Positions 1 through 11,837 of a DNA stretch of 64,000 nt are shown in pieces. The notes under the pieces were generated by a model. That model worked only from the letters and a program-made list of their open reading frames with translations, was not told the DNA's origin and did not search any database. Each line of letters opens with the position of its first letter. The first letter of the stretch is position 1. Source of the stretch: Takakia lepidozioides (taxonomy: Eukaryota > Streptophyta > Takakiopsida > Takakiales > Takakiaceae); the NCBI GenBank assembly GCA_030704615.1, contig CM060731.1, positions 41,354,001-41,418,000 of the forward strand. The letters are read 5' to 3'. The position numbers and the translations under genes were made by a program.

Positions 1-2472
1 GCAACTCTGAAGCCGAGGGGGGAGCTGCATTGGGGGGCCGTAGGATCCACAAGAAAGGTTGCTCGCTAGCCTCAAGCCCCTGTGCCAGCTCAAGGATTTG
101 TGGTCCTGTCAATCCTCCTGGCTCACTTCCAAATGAAATGTACACAACTGAAGAAGGAACCTGTGTGTTTAACCATAGCAAACATGGGTCACTCCGAGTT
201 TCTTCTCCTTGTACAATGTCCAGATCGCACTTTTTGTGGCTTTGGAAGGCTTGCCGTTCTGTCAGAAGCAACGGACCAATGGGCAAAACAGATCGAGCCT
301 GCACATAGCACCTGCAACTCAGAACTAATAAACAAAGCAGCCTGTCCCCCATGCTGGAGCATCCAACATGAGAAGAGCGTGAACCTTTTGTTCCACATGT
401 ACCAAGCAATGTGACCACCGAACATTATGACATGTTTTTGTTCTTAACCAACACAATATGGTGTTGCTCTCGAACTTCTTGGAAGTGGTGATTTTCAGTC
501 ATCTCTAGGCAGTCCTAACAATGTCAACTCAAGATTACTGAGAGGGTATCAAATTATTCCTGGCAATCTCTTTTTGAGAGACACCCCTGCATCTGAGAGC
601 CTGCTGCCCGGCAGATCGACACCTTCACTAGTAGTTGGTCTAGTGTATCCAGGGAGTTTGGGAATACTTGATGCCTCTGAAACAGGCCACCAAGCACCTC
701 AACCATAAATCAATCCAGCTCGCAAGGGCGGCTTCAAATGCACTCATGATCAGCATTTGTGATTAAGGGGAGGGTTATATCAGTGCCCTCATTTTAACAG
801 TTTTTTTTTTTTTTAAAGAGATGATCTTGGGACCAAAATGTAATTTTTGTAGGTGATGCCACGGCGCATTGCAGCTAAACCTGATTGGCCAATGTGGCAA
901 TGTTTGGCCACCCAAAAACTAGTTTTCTCAGGATGAACCCACGATCCAATTCTCCCCCCATATCCACAGGTGAACAAAATTATTTTGTGAATGCAATCAC
1001 AATCATGTGCATGCAACAAACTTGACAAGCCAAAAACTACACCAAAAGTCAAAAACTACAACCAAGGAAAGTGTCTGACCTTCACACTCGGTGTGCCAAT
1101 GACTTGGGTCTGCAGGGCATCAAACACCCTACCTTGGAGCTCATGAAAAGTGTTGATTAGCAACACTGAAACCTGTGTGAGAGGTAAGAAATGGCGAAGA
1201 AAATAGATGAACAAGGGGTCATCCTTCCCTGCATCCAAACCCCTCGGAACATCCGATGGGCTCAGTGGTGGCAGGCCAGGAATGCAAATGGGCGTGGACT
1301 GATTGCTGGGAGGCAATAGGCCTTCATCTACGAGCCTTCTGAGCTGCCATCACATTCGCACTTATGTCATTTATTGAAAAGGAAAACGCTATATTCTGCA
1401 TGATAAACATCAATATATACTCATACACTGCCCCTGACAAGCCTGTCTAAAGAGTTCCTTATAGCTACGGATGATGCCATGTTTACAATACTATGGCATG
1501 CCGACAGTACTCGGCAGAATTCCTCCCTCTCTCAAGATCTCTCTCTTTGCACCGTAAGCTGTTTGCTCTACCCGGGGACAATACGAGAGCTTTGTTGGTC
1601 TGTTTCTTCTCTCTCCCTCCTCGTTAGCAATTCCCTTCGCAAGAAAATGTCAAGTTTCTAGAAATTTGACTAGGATTTGCCCCTGTCCCGCTAAGTTTCG
1701 TTCTCCATTTCGAATTTCAGGTTGCTAGTATCCGGTCATACTCAGAACAGTGTGAAAACATGGTAAGACCTGTTTCAGTGCCCGCGTTGCTATGGACGAG
1801 TAAAGCACCATTACTTCATCATGTTAAGGTTTCATTCCTTTTGGCACCACGTCTGTCAAGTTTTCGTTCAGCTCTCGAGAGCAGATGTCTACTCCCCCTT
1901 TGGAAAATCTAGATCGAGATTGTTAGATTTTAAGAGAGCTAGAGGCGAATGCACACCTGGAACGCAAAGGATAGAAATGCGGCTCCCGTGGTAAATAGGA
2001 CATGACTTTCGATGTCGAGCTTTTCCGCTACCTTTGAAGTCCAACCCAAAACGAACATATCTGACAGAATGCAGCAAGGCTTGCCACCTGGTGGTACTGA
2101 TCGCTGATTTATCTTGCAGCTCGCTGTGGTGGTTTCCATCATATTCACTAACAGAGCCTCCAGGAGCCTTGCCAGTGTTGCTTCCTCCACCTTCTTTTCT
2201 TCCAAAGAATTCCAAGCGGCGGCCCTTGTTATGCCGTCTTGCAGGCTCACAAATCGCAGGTCTGGGCCGTCATATGTGGAGTCTGCAGTTCCATGGTTTT
2301 CCTGAATCAGTTTTGCAATATGACTGTCAGTGCTCACGAAGGTGGTGGTAATTCCGGATTTGCACAGCAGCTTGGCATACTGTACGCAGGGAATAGAGTG
2401 TCCAGAGGTGGGGCTAGGGACTATGACTACATGTGGGCGGGACTTGTCATACGGAGCCGACGTATTGGCCAT
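1..2472 (-). CDS. UDP-glycosyltransferase (family 1), 3 exons seen, 3' end beyond window
   Basis: Transfers a sugar from a UDP-sugar to a small acceptor such as a flavonoid, hormone or other secondary metabolite, in the cytosol. Exons, read on the minus strand: 2472-1957 (172 codons), 1343-1080 (88 codons) and 298-1, open at the window edge. Splice borders CCAG|GTGTGC, GGCAG|CTC, AAG|GTCAGA and GTGCAG|GCT all keep phase 0. Exon 1 starts MANTSAPYDK and carries the N-terminal acceptor-side motif HVVIVPSPTSGHSIPC, with His25 at the catalytic position, and CILSDMF with the partner Asp. Exon 2 has PGLPPLSPSDVPRGL and LLINTFHELQG. Exon 3 has LPIGPLL, then SSVVYISFGS and EQPFLWILRP, the start of the UDP-binding half. 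The PSPG box should lie outside the window. No stop or frameshift is seen, so it is probably functional. The acceptor cannot be predicted. Confidence 0.9.
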
Positions 2473-5174
2473 TAGTGTTAGTGTGAGGATTCAGGGTGTG
2501 CGTCCTCAAACAGTACGCCTTCTAAGCAAATTCAATATAGAAACAGTGACTGCTGACTATCATTCGGGGCCTAATTTTGAGGGGCGGAGCCCAGGTAGAG
2601 AGAGAAGACGATGTTAACAACGTCCAATGACATGAGGAGACGATAGACTCAACCTCACACTCAGACTCCAGGCTTCGAACCTCCAGCCTGCTTTTTGACA
2701 AAATTGAACCAAGACTTTGCGAAAAGGCGACAAGCTAGTTTGAAGTCGTAAGTATGTTGAAAGAAGTTCAGCTTGAAGCTTGGTGTCGCTTGAAGACAAG
2801 TAGTAATTTCACGGAACTTTTAAGAAGGGCTTGATGCAAAACCAAGTGTGTTGTGACCCGTATTCCTTAAATCACAAGTCAGAACTGACATCGGCCTGTT
2901 TCTATCACAGAATTAAGACTCGAAAGAGTGAAGCCCACACCAACCCTTCTTCATCTTACATATCAGCGGCAGTCACAAAGTCGTTTCTTTCTTTCTTATG
3001 AAAATTCCCAATCAGAATTGACGAGCCCGTATAGTGAAAGGCACCATTTTGCGTTCTGCTCTCTTGAGGAATGGGACTTCCCCTCCCAATGGTCGTGCCA
3101 TGTATGCTAACTGCAGGTAATAGAGCTGACTACCTTTGTGGATTGCAATCAAGTCTCCGTGGAGATTTCCGTAATGTCGCGAAAGTAGGTTGTAGATCAT
3201 ATGGTTCAATGACTTTTCTGGTTTATCTCAAGCACACAGGAAAGAGGTATAATCAGACTGCAAACACTCACTTAGGTCACATTTTGGAAGGTGTTTTAAT
3301 ACTGGTGGGTGGGTCTGCACCATACTGTAACCAGGCACCATTAACCGTCGCATTACCGTACAGGGCATTTTGTTCCAAAAGAATTGAACTGCGTCTTTCA
3401 GGGTTTTGAAATTTTATCCACCGGGATCTCAAATTTTCACGGAACAACCAACAGACGATGACGAGACAGAGTCAAGGAGTGTTATTTGAGGAATGATACT
3501 GCTCGTGCAGCCATTTATTTCAGGCAGTTGTCTGTGGCAGTGACACTGTAGTGAAAGGAGAGAGATTTATGACATGAGTCTTGATGGGCTGGATGTAGAG
3601 GGCTGGGGACTTGTGGAACATGTGCAGTGCAGGTAATAGGCAAGATGGTGCCTGATCAATGGGGTCCTCTAGAAAAAGTGCTATTGAATTTTCCCCCTCA
3701 TAAAGCACCTGGAAATGAGCGCCTCCGCCTTGCCTGCCAGGTGATTGTGACAACACTTTCTGATCTGTCCATGTTTGAACTTGTTCTATGCATCCCAAAT
3801 TGTTTTGTAAATTCCACATCTCTTGATATCAGGTGGGGTGAATGTCATACCCATGGATGCTAGAATCTCCACATCTGGCCTCCACTGATCATATGTTGAG
3901 AATTGATTTGTAGTGTGTCTCGCAGTTTGGGTATTATCAGCTGAATACCGATGGGCTGCTGCATACTGTCTGTTACTGGCGTTTTCTTCAGACTCATGTT
4001 TTATAAGCAAGAGTCTTGCAAATGAGACTTCGTTGTGAGAGACCTCTGGCAGTTCCATACTCAGATTGTTACTCTACCAGGAGGAGGAGGAGGAGGTTCG
4101 TTGGCTGGTACAGCTATGCCGTCTGTCAAATGGGAAAGCATTGACTTGTCCATACGTATTTTAAAGAAGTCGGAGCAATTGATTCTGTTGGGTGGGGGTG
4201 GGTGTAGGTGCGGGTGGATGGCGATTTGACAGTGGTGAAGTACAACAAAATGTGGGGTCAGGTATTGATATCTTGTAAAATCTCTGTTTCTTAGGTTCAT
4301 AGACCTGCCTGAGACTTATGGTTCTGCTGTAAAGGGAGTTCCCTCCCAAGTATGGGATCATCCATACAGTTCAGAGTCCTTAACATACGGCATCTTCTGC
4401 CAGTGTACTGCTTGTGAGATTGGAGTCCAGAGTACCCTGCACTGTGATTTTCAAAAGCGATAAAGGTAAGGTGAGATAGTGTGCTGGTTGGGTCAAATGT
4501 TAAAAACAAGGTAAAGCTTGTTGGTCCTGTACCCTAGAAGCAAGAATAGTTGTCAAAAGTGCCAGCCATGGGGTTCTACATCTCAAGATCAGAAAAATTA
4601 GAGAGCTCAAGTGGAGGAGAGTCAGGTCAAAATTGATGTCCAGAGAGCAAGTGTGTGTCAAAGTGAAGGCTGAATTCCAGCTCAAGTCTTTCTGAGCTGC
4701 TTCATAGGCTTTGGTGGACAAGTTGCACCGAGGGAGGGCCCTCTCTACTACGCACTGGGCAGAAGAGTATGTCACCTCCGTCTGGACGATAAGTTAACCC
4801 AGCTGTGAAAAGGGGGATCCACACCTGAGAGCCACAAGTGAATACATGTTGAGGGCTGCAGTGATCGTGCTGGCAGAACAATGCCAACTCCAGCCATTAT
4901 ATTGGACCCCTGAGTTTAGTCATTTGCTGCAAACACTATGACACGGTCAGACTGTCAAAACCAGAATGTACTATGGGTGTGCCACAAGGCAATGGAGCGC
5001 AGTGTCATGAGTACATCACCTCTCTATGCTAGGTCTAGTGTACATTATCGCTCCTCCTATGTCTCTGCCAGGACAACTCTAATTCAATTCATAAACTCTA
5101 TGTCCAAATTTTGAATATGAATGTAGACAAGTACTTTGTAAAATCCTTCATTTGCATGTGCATCTTATGTGCAG
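2473..5174. other. Intergenic, no recognised gene
   Basis: This is the 5' flank of the glycosyltransferase followed by about 2.5 kb in which no protein family is recognised on either strand. Only short chance frames occur. A GGA-triplet run at about 4,080-4,096 and a G/T-rich stretch at about 4,188-4,220 are the only simple-sequence features. Confidence 0.5.
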
Positions 5175-5282
5175 GGTGATGTGCCTCTGGGACCAGCCTC
5201 TGAAGATGAATTCAAGTTGCCATTGGGAAATCTTGAGTATGTGTTTGATCCAATTAAGGATCTAAAACAGAGCAGCACCAAG
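5175..5282 (+). CDS. Candidate internal exon, unrecognised protein
   Basis: A 36-codon open segment bordered by a pyrimidine-poor but valid acceptor (TTATGTGCAG) and a donor (AAG|GTTGAC). It is phase 0 at both ends. It encodes an acidic, codon-like peptide beginning GDVPLGPASEDEFKLPLGN and containing EYVFDPIKDLKQ. I do not recognise the family and found no convincing partner exon within 3 kb on either side, so it may be a relic or part of a gene with long introns. Evidence is limited to clean splice-like borders and a protein-like composition. Confidence 0.3.
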
Positions 5283-5793
5283 GTTGACCCACATACGTGA
5301 GTGGCAGGCGAATAACACTAGGAATAGTGTATTGCAGGCACGTGCAAAGTGACTCTGATTAATTGTTAATTGATAATAATACTATTGACTATTATTACTT
5401 CTGTGACCGGATTTATTCGCACTGAAGAATATGCCAATAAATGAACATATCCATTTATTCATCAAATTTTTCCTGAACCCTGAAACTGAAGATCCGCTAC
5501 AACAGTCTGGTACAAGGCTTGTGATGAATTTGTGGGTGTGGATTTCAAACCAGCAGAGCAGAGAGGGATCAAATGTAGCAGATTGGGTGAAGTGTAGTGG
5601 ATTTTCATAGAGTAGATGGGGTGGCTTCAAGCATCGGATGGGGAGGATCAACCTGGCGTATGTGGTGGTGCTGCTAGTGTTCCTCTGTCTGCTCTTTCCG
5701 ATGGGTGGGTTATTTCCTGGATTTGTTGGTCCGTTACAGTGTCTATTGTGTCGGCTATTTTTGACGTTGACATGGTTGTTTGTATGTATGGTG

Positions 5794-5826
<33 letters not shown>

Positions 5827-6299
5827 CAGATGAAAGTATATATCGGTGGGTTTTTTAGGAGAATTAAACCCTAAGAGTGCGACTTTAAAATTAATCAAAC
5901 TAATCTATAGAACTGTGGCTTTCTCTCTCAGACCGAGGTTGATGCTACACCACTTTGCTGGGAGGTTAAGTGCAAAGTGCGATATAATAATATGTTATAT
6001 TCCTCTGCTTCACCTCTACCTGGAAGGGACCCCCTCACAATCGGTTATTTTTTTAGCAGCAACACCTAGTGAAGACGAAATGCCTAGTCCATTGATGTTT
6101 GATTCAGGTGCAGCTATGCTGATTGAGGAATTCCAATAGGAGATGGCCTTTCACTTCCTGCTCACAATTGTTTTGTTCCTGTCATAAAACCAGAGAACCT
6201 CACATCAGAACGTATAGGCTTACAAATACATACAGATCCATCTCCACTTTTTCAGTGCTCAAAGACTGGCACAGGCATCAGAATACACATGAGGTTCAT
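5283..6299. repeat. Non-coding stretch with (AG)13 microsatellite at 5,795-5,820
   Basis: No gene is recognised. A perfect AG dinucleotide run lies at 5,795-5,820, followed by a G run. Open frames crossing it (repeated Arg-Glu) are artefacts of the microsatellite. Confidence 0.7.
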
Positions 6300-7897
6300 C
6301 TACCAGGCGTCACCCATTCACAATCTCCAAAGCCTCCCTGCCACACCCAGTACATAAACAGAGTACATATAAGTTCCTTGCTTTGCATCCTCAATGCACC
6401 CACATTGGGCATACATGTCCACTAGGGCAGAGTTCAGAATGATATTTGGTACAATTCCAGCTTTGACAATGTCACCATAGACCTCTTTTGACCTTTTCCA
6501 AGGCTGCGAGGCTTGCACAAACATTGCAGTCACACAAAAACATGATGTGGTTGGGCTTCACCCCTTCCCCCATAATTTGATCAAAGGTCTCCAAATCCAC
6601 CATCCCACGTCCCTGCTGTGCATACCCTGCGATGCTTGTGAGTGTGCACCTGCTTTCCAGCTTCCAGACCTTTCTTGGCGTGAATCCACATCAGAGTTTG
6701 TTGGCACTAGGAAAGGGTTGAGACTGAGCTGCTCAACTACTCCCTGGTCTTACTGGGTTTACACATTGTGCCAAGCACAACATCTGGTGCCAAGGCCTCC
6801 ATCCAGTGCCCCTGCTGTGCAAGCATCGAGTCCCACGACACCACATCTCGTTCAGCCATACTGTTCCCTTCATACATGTCCACGAGGGTATTGTTCAGAA
6901 TGACATGTGTGGACCTCTTTGCCCTTCTCCAGAGCTGCCAGGCTTGCACACGCATTGCAAACTATCAAAGGTTCACTCAACCAGTAACTTGCAGAAATCA
7001 ACATGAAAATTTAAGGATGATTTCGATAAGAGAGGAAAACATGGTGAAATGTTTTGAAGGCACTTCATCTGCCCATACAATCTTCTCAGCTCAGCATGGA
7101 TATCCTTAATGCTGGGATGCAACCTGTCATCTACAGCGAAGGTGTGCACCCTGTTGCAAATCTCAATGCAGCAGCGACTTGGCTCCTTTCTAACCCCTCT
7201 GACCTTCATCATTCTTCTCACCAACTCCTGCTTTTGCGATGCAACCATGCACCCCTTCGCTCATTTCCAAGGTTGCCAGGCTTGCAAACACACAGACGTG
7301 ATGTGGTCGGGCTTCACCCCTTCTCCCATTATTTGCTCATAGGTCTCCAAACCCCTGCTGTGCATAACCTGCAAGCATCGCGTTCCACGACACCACAATT
7401 CAACACTGCCTTCGCATCCTCGATGCTCCCACATTTGGCATACATGTCCACGAGGGCATTGTTCAGAATAACATTGGGTACAATTCCAGCTTTGACAATG
7501 TCACCATGGACCTCTTTCCCCTTTTCCAAGGCTCCCAAGCTTGCACACGCATTGCAAACACAAACAAAGGTGATGTGGTTGGGCTTCACCCTTCGCAGAG
7601 TACACATAAGTTCCTTGCTTTGCATCCTCAATGCACCCACATTTGGCATACATGTCCACCAAGGCAGAGTTCAGAATTCAGAATGACATCTGGTACACAC
7701 CATGGACCTCTTTACCCTTTTCCAGGGTTGTCAGGCTTTGCACAAGCATTGCATTCACAAACAAACGTGATGTGGTTGGGCTTCACCCCTTCCCCCATCA
7801 ATTGATCATAGGTTTCCAAAGCCACCAACCCACGTCCCTGCTGTGCATACCTTTTATACAAAAATTGTCGATAAATTTGAATTGTTAAATAATCCAT
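6300..7897 (-). pseudogene. PPR-DYW-type pentatricopeptide pseudogene
   Basis: Organelle RNA-binding protein remnant. On the minus strand, broken frames give PPR repeat sequence: 7,897-7,712 (VKPNHITFVCECNACA), 7,649-7,329 (GALEKGKEVHGDIVKAGIVP, then ALVDMYAKCGSIEDAK), 7,248-6,973 (an E/E+ segment with VRGVRKEPSRCCIEI and VHTFAVDDRLHPSIKDIHAE), 6,955-6,737 (degenerate repeat with RDVVSWDSMLAQQGHW) and 6,533-6,318 (KAGIVPNIILNSALVDMYAQ). No frame stays open for more than about 107 codons and the DYW end is absent. Repeats lie both before and after the E+ segment, which is not the normal order. Related to the intact PPR-DYW gene at 26-29 kb. Confidence 0.85.
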
Positions 7898-8415
7898 ATG
7901 AATTATTTAGAGATTTTTTATCAAACAAATTAAAATAAAAGATATATTCAAATGTGATTCAGACCAGTTTGTGAAAGTCTTCTTGGGGCTGGAACCCAAA
8001 GAGTGCATGGAGAAGGGTAATATAACAAAGACTAAAATATTCCCTCGGAAATTTTGGGGGCTCTTGTGCTGAATGTACAGTTTTGCAATACTTATAGTTG
8101 GTTTTAAAATGTCTGTTGACTCCAATTGGTCCCAAGCTATTCCACAAAGGACAGAAGTCAGCTCATTAATCCATGGTAGAGCTTCAAATTCACAAAGGCC
8201 TTGCACACAGTTCAACGTCAAAGAAACCCACAGCAATACAGCACTGGACCACTGGGATAGAAGGGGCCGTAATCCAATGTTCAGCCCGCAAGGCAAACAA
8301 TGTGAAAAGCAAGTCAACTCACTCTATACATGTAGAATTGATACTACATGACGCCTATCAATCTTATCATATTGTATAGAATCCAATTCAACTGAGAAAC
8401 TTAATTGAGTATATC
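7898..8415. other. No recognised gene
   Basis: AT-rich stretch between the PPR and WEE1 pseudogenes. Nothing recognisable on either strand. Confidence 0.5.
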
Positions 8416-9050
8416 TTACAGTTTGGCTGCATCAGAAGCAAGGGAATCAAAGTGCAAGATGGAATGCCTGAGCAATTCATCGGCTGTGGGCTTCATTTTG
8501 GACATGGGGTGCATCAGCCCCTGCAACAATGAGTTGAACGAATCAATGACTTCAACTCACCCCTGAGAAGATTCTGAAACGACAAAGAGAAACTAGGGAG
8601 GAGTGTCAATTTTCCATGCCTGGAAGTACTTGGGCCCCAAAGATGGCAGCGGCGAGTCCCCCACCACTTCATACATGGAAGCCCTCAGTGCGAACATGTC
8701 CACCTTTTGAAGCTGCCTGTGGTGGTCATTCAAAATCTCCAAGGGCATATAGCCTCCTCAATGCCTAAACTCCCATCAACGTGTGTGGCACGGCCAAAGT
8801 CACCCAACTTGTATACACAATTGAGACCATACATGTTGTCTGGCTTTAGGTCCAGGTGCACTAGGCCCTTTGAATGGATGAGAGTAAGAACCTGCAATAT
8901 CTGGCAATGTTTAAACCCAAGTTAAACACATCAAATGAAGGGCTCACTCTTTGTCATCCAAACCAATTGACATCTTTAAATACGCAGGACTTACCTTCAA
9001 TGCAGCTCGGTCATACTTTTCAAGGGAGCCTACTCTTCCTCAAAGTACCC
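8416..9050 (-). pseudogene. WEE1: WEE1 protein kinase pseudogene (C-terminal half of kinase domain)
   Basis: WEE1 phosphorylates the ATP-binding-site tyrosine of cyclin-dependent kinase and holds the cell cycle before mitosis. On the minus strand I read IHSKGLVHLDLKPDN (catalytic loop, about 8,900-8,850), YKLGDFGRATHVDGSL followed by IEE (activation segment, with FGR where WEE1 kinases have FGC), then YMPLEILNDHHRQLQKVDMF, LLPSFSLSFQNLLR, a probable intron (AGGG|GTGAGT to TTGCAG|GGG), and LMHPMSKMKPTADELLRHS ending in a stop at 8,418-8,416. About 10 nt are missing after IEE, where WEE1 has GDAR, which shifts the frame, and another frame change lies before LLPSF. The intron argues for a degenerated gene copy and not a retrocopy. 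Exons upstream of about 9,050 are not recognisable. Confidence 0.8.
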
Positions 9051-10029
9051 TACACATGAACTGCCCGCCAGGCCACCTAAGAATTAGTATTGGATCCACA
9101 TGTGATGATTGAGGATGAGAAGATAACTTGATGCCGATCACAGGAAGCTCAGAAATGTGCCTCAAACAGGTCTGCAGAGGGAGTCGATGTACTACTAGCC
9201 CATTCACTGCAAAGACTTGGCCACTGCTGGAGCATCAACCTCCACCTCAAACTATCCTCAAATTGTCCAGAAGGATACCTTGTCTCTCCCTCTCTCTCTG
9301 GATGCTATAATGTTACTTTCTTTCTCTCGAGCAGCACGGCTAGTAGGGCAACCACGGCTGGAAGAAGACATCATTGGTCAGATCCTAGGCTAGCCTGTGC
9401 ATTCCAATATCCAGTGTTTTTTGTGTTTCTCCTCTATACAGCTGTCGTGTCCTTTGAAGAAGTGGCTACGCTCAGTTATGAAAGACCAACATTTGGCCAT
9501 GGAGGAATAGCATCTGCTGCATATTCCTTTGTAGCTTGTACTAACATTTTTTGGATGGAGAATAGAATAAAGTAGATACTAAACATTCAGGGTTTGTTTT
9601 GTTGCATTGCAAGGTAAGAACTTGTAACTGTTAATGTTTGAACAACTGAACTCGTTGATAGACGTTTTCAATCATGTTTACAAGCTCTCTTTCTGTCTGT
9701 CAATGTTCAATGAAGTTCAAGTCTTAATTCTGCCTTGATCTAAGGCTTCTAACTAAGATTGTTGAAAAACAAGGCATGGATCACATATTGTACAGGAGGC
9801 CCAGACACTGCTTGCCATAGTTGAGACAAATGAAATAGGTGGAAGTGACAATGTCCACATTGTAAAAGAGCAGAAAGGGATGGAATTCAGAATGGCCATG
9901 GGGCTCCCCTGTTTGTGAGAGATCATCTGCAACTAAGAGAGTGTTGCAGAGATGACCTTGTGGTAGGAGGTGGAGCTGAAGGGGATGGAACTGTAGCTGG
10001 GAGCTACAGCAAACAGGAGACGAGAAGGA
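9051..10029. other. No recognised gene
   Basis: May include decayed 5' parts of the WEE1 pseudogene, but no frame could be matched. Nothing else recognised. Confidence 0.4.
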
Positions 10030-10256
10030 TGAACTGGCAGGCCTCCCTACTGGTGAACAACAGATCACACATAGCAAATTGATGCTTGTGTGAAGAGCTA
10101 ACTGGAAAGCCTGGACAAATTGTTTATATCAAGTAAGTCCCACTACCGGAGTGAGCCCCTCACAAAGGTATTGTTTGTTCCCTTTTGTTCCGTCCAAACT
10201 GAGCGCGGGGTCTATGGCCAGAAGGCTAAGGGCAAATGTCTTACGAGTACATTCTT
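10030..10256 (+). mobile_element. LINE1-family 3' fragment
   Basis: Diverged copy of the 3' end of the LINE at 17,846-19,479. It shares the GATGCTTGTGTGAAG segment, the block around CTACCGGAGTGAGCCCCTCA, GTTCCGTCCAAACTGAGCGC, and the terminal signature CTTACGAGTACA at about 10,256. No coding capacity. The upstream limit is uncertain. Confidence 0.75.
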
Positions 10257-10478
10257 AATGACTGGAAAGTGGATGCAAGACTTTCGTTTCAGGACTTCAG
10301 CATTCATAGGTTGATTGTCTGAGTTCAAGTTTAGGACTGTCTGTCTCGTTCTCTTTTATTCCCTCACCATCTGAATGGAGAAGCTTTATTGATTCATGTT
10401 GTCTACATACATACTCACAAGAGTATTGTCCTCTGAATATTGTCGTATGTGCTGAGCCATATAGTTGTGTGGCTGCAG

Positions 10479-10628
10479 CGCGCTTCTCAATTCATGACTA
10501 CATACTTTCCAGATTTTGTGGACCGTAGTCTACGATTGCAAAGATACTGGGCACGTCTGCAAACCCAGTTACAGAAGGATATTGTGGCTGCTCGTGGGAT
10601 CTGGGAAAACTTGATCAAGACACAGTAG
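10479..10628 (+). CDS. Candidate terminal exon, unrecognised protein
   Basis: After a plausible acceptor (TTGTGTGGCTGCAG) there are 49 codons ending in TAG. The peptide (with TTYFPDFVDRSLRLQRYWAR and QKDIVAARGIWENLIKTQ) is protein-like, amphipathic and not low-complexity. No family recognised and no partner exon found. It could be chance. Confidence 0.22.
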   Translation, partial: RASQFMTTYFPDFVDRSLRLQRYWARLQTQLQKDIVAARGIWENLIKTQ

Positions 10629-11000
10629 TAAGTAGTTTAATCCAGCAGCTTTGAACTTATCCTTTATGAAAGTATAAACCTACTACTGCAATATATCAAT
10701 ATTCTTGGCTGAAATGACGTGTATATGCCCGGGACTGAAGTCTACTAGTTGATGCACGTACACTTGGAATCGCCTGAGAGCTGTGAGCTTGGAACCGATA
10801 AATAACCAATCTCCTTACTTTATTTATCAATCCACAAGCCATTAGCCTTGCCAAGTATATCATTGGTTATCTCAATCCATGTGGTCAATCTAAGCACCAC
10901 CCACATGGGATGAAGTACTTATAAATCAACCACCATCCATCTTTAGCACCGCTAAATTAATATCATGGTCAGCTATATCCAACATGCGAAGATTGAGGTA

Positions 11001-11837
11001 CCTAATAAAGGCTCTCATTGTTTGACTTGAATGCAGGCACGTGTGGTTGTGGCGGGGCCCGCGGGTGGCACAGGGTCACGCAGGGTCTGGTGACCCCTAC
11101 CCGGCGGGGTCAGTATGCTCGGGCGAGCCGCCCCCGGCCCGCACAGGGGAAGCGAGTCTGGTGACCCCTACCCGGCGGGGTCAGTATGCTCGGGTGAGCC
11201 GCCCCCGGCCCGCACAGGGGAAGCGAGAACGGGAGTGAGTTTGTTGGGCCCACAAACACCTGAATATATGTAGATATATAATTAATTATTTCAAGGGTTT
11301 GCAGATAGCAGCGGCTAGTGTGATGGTAAGGAGCATCTTGTGATGAATGTGAGGATAACTGTTCAAATCTTGGCAGGTAATGTGTATTAATAATAAATAT
11401 ATATTTTGTTTGAGGAGGGTCCGAAGGTTGGAGTTAGGCGCCAGTTGGAATCTGTCGCTAGTCAGTCCGCTCGTCAATCGCCAGTCTGCTGGTGAGTCCG
11501 CTCTCCAGTCTGCCAGACAGAGTCAGTCCGCTCGCCAATCGCCAGTCCGCCAGTCAGTCCACTCGCCACTCACCAGTCCGCTCACCACTCGCCACTCGCC
11601 AGGCAGTCTGCTCGCCAATCCACTGGTCTGTCCGCTCGCTAGTTGAAGTCAGTCTGTTGGGGGTTCATCCAGTCCGCTAGAAGGTCCGCCGCCGTTAAAG
11701 AACTAGGACTTAGAAAAAATTCAGAATCTAGACCCGGTGAAAGGGGGGTGGGTTCATGAGCTCACCCCTGGCCGTACTGGCGGGGCCCATAGTTGCATTC
11801 AAGACCCAATTATTAAAAAATGAGAGCCCCTAATAAA
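11001..11837. mobile_element. 819-bp non-autonomous Mutator-like element with 9-bp target duplication
   Basis: Element at 11,010-11,828, flanked by the direct 9-mer CCTAATAAA at 11,001-11,009 and 11,829-11,837. The ends are inverted: GGCTCTCATT on the left and, reversed, GGCTCTCATTTTTTAATAAT on the right, both followed by CTTGAATGCA. The homologous place in the right arm of the fold-back lacks the element, which gives a direct view of the empty site. The right terminus matches the terminus of the 12.6-kb element (GCCTCTCATTTTTGAATAAT) at 18 of 20 positions. It has no transposase. Inside are two GC-rich 71-bp tandem copies, a stretch at about 11,305-11,400 with tRNA-promoter-like boxes (TAGTGTGATGG and GTTCAAATCTTG), and an imperfect CAGTCCGCTCGCC array at about 11,460-11,640. 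Confidence 0.85.
11086..11227. repeat. Two tandem 71-bp GC-rich repeats
   Basis: Copies at 11,086-11,156 and 11,157-11,227 differ by very few bases. Each contains GACCCCTACCCGGCGGGGTC, an interrupted palindrome. They lie near the left terminus of the 819-bp element and may be a subterminal repeat of it. Confidence 0.9.

Noticed and set aside
5616-5874. Overlapping hydrophobic frames running into Arg-Glu repeats
   Set aside because: They depend on the AG microsatellite and T-rich sequence; no signal peptide architecture or family match holds up.
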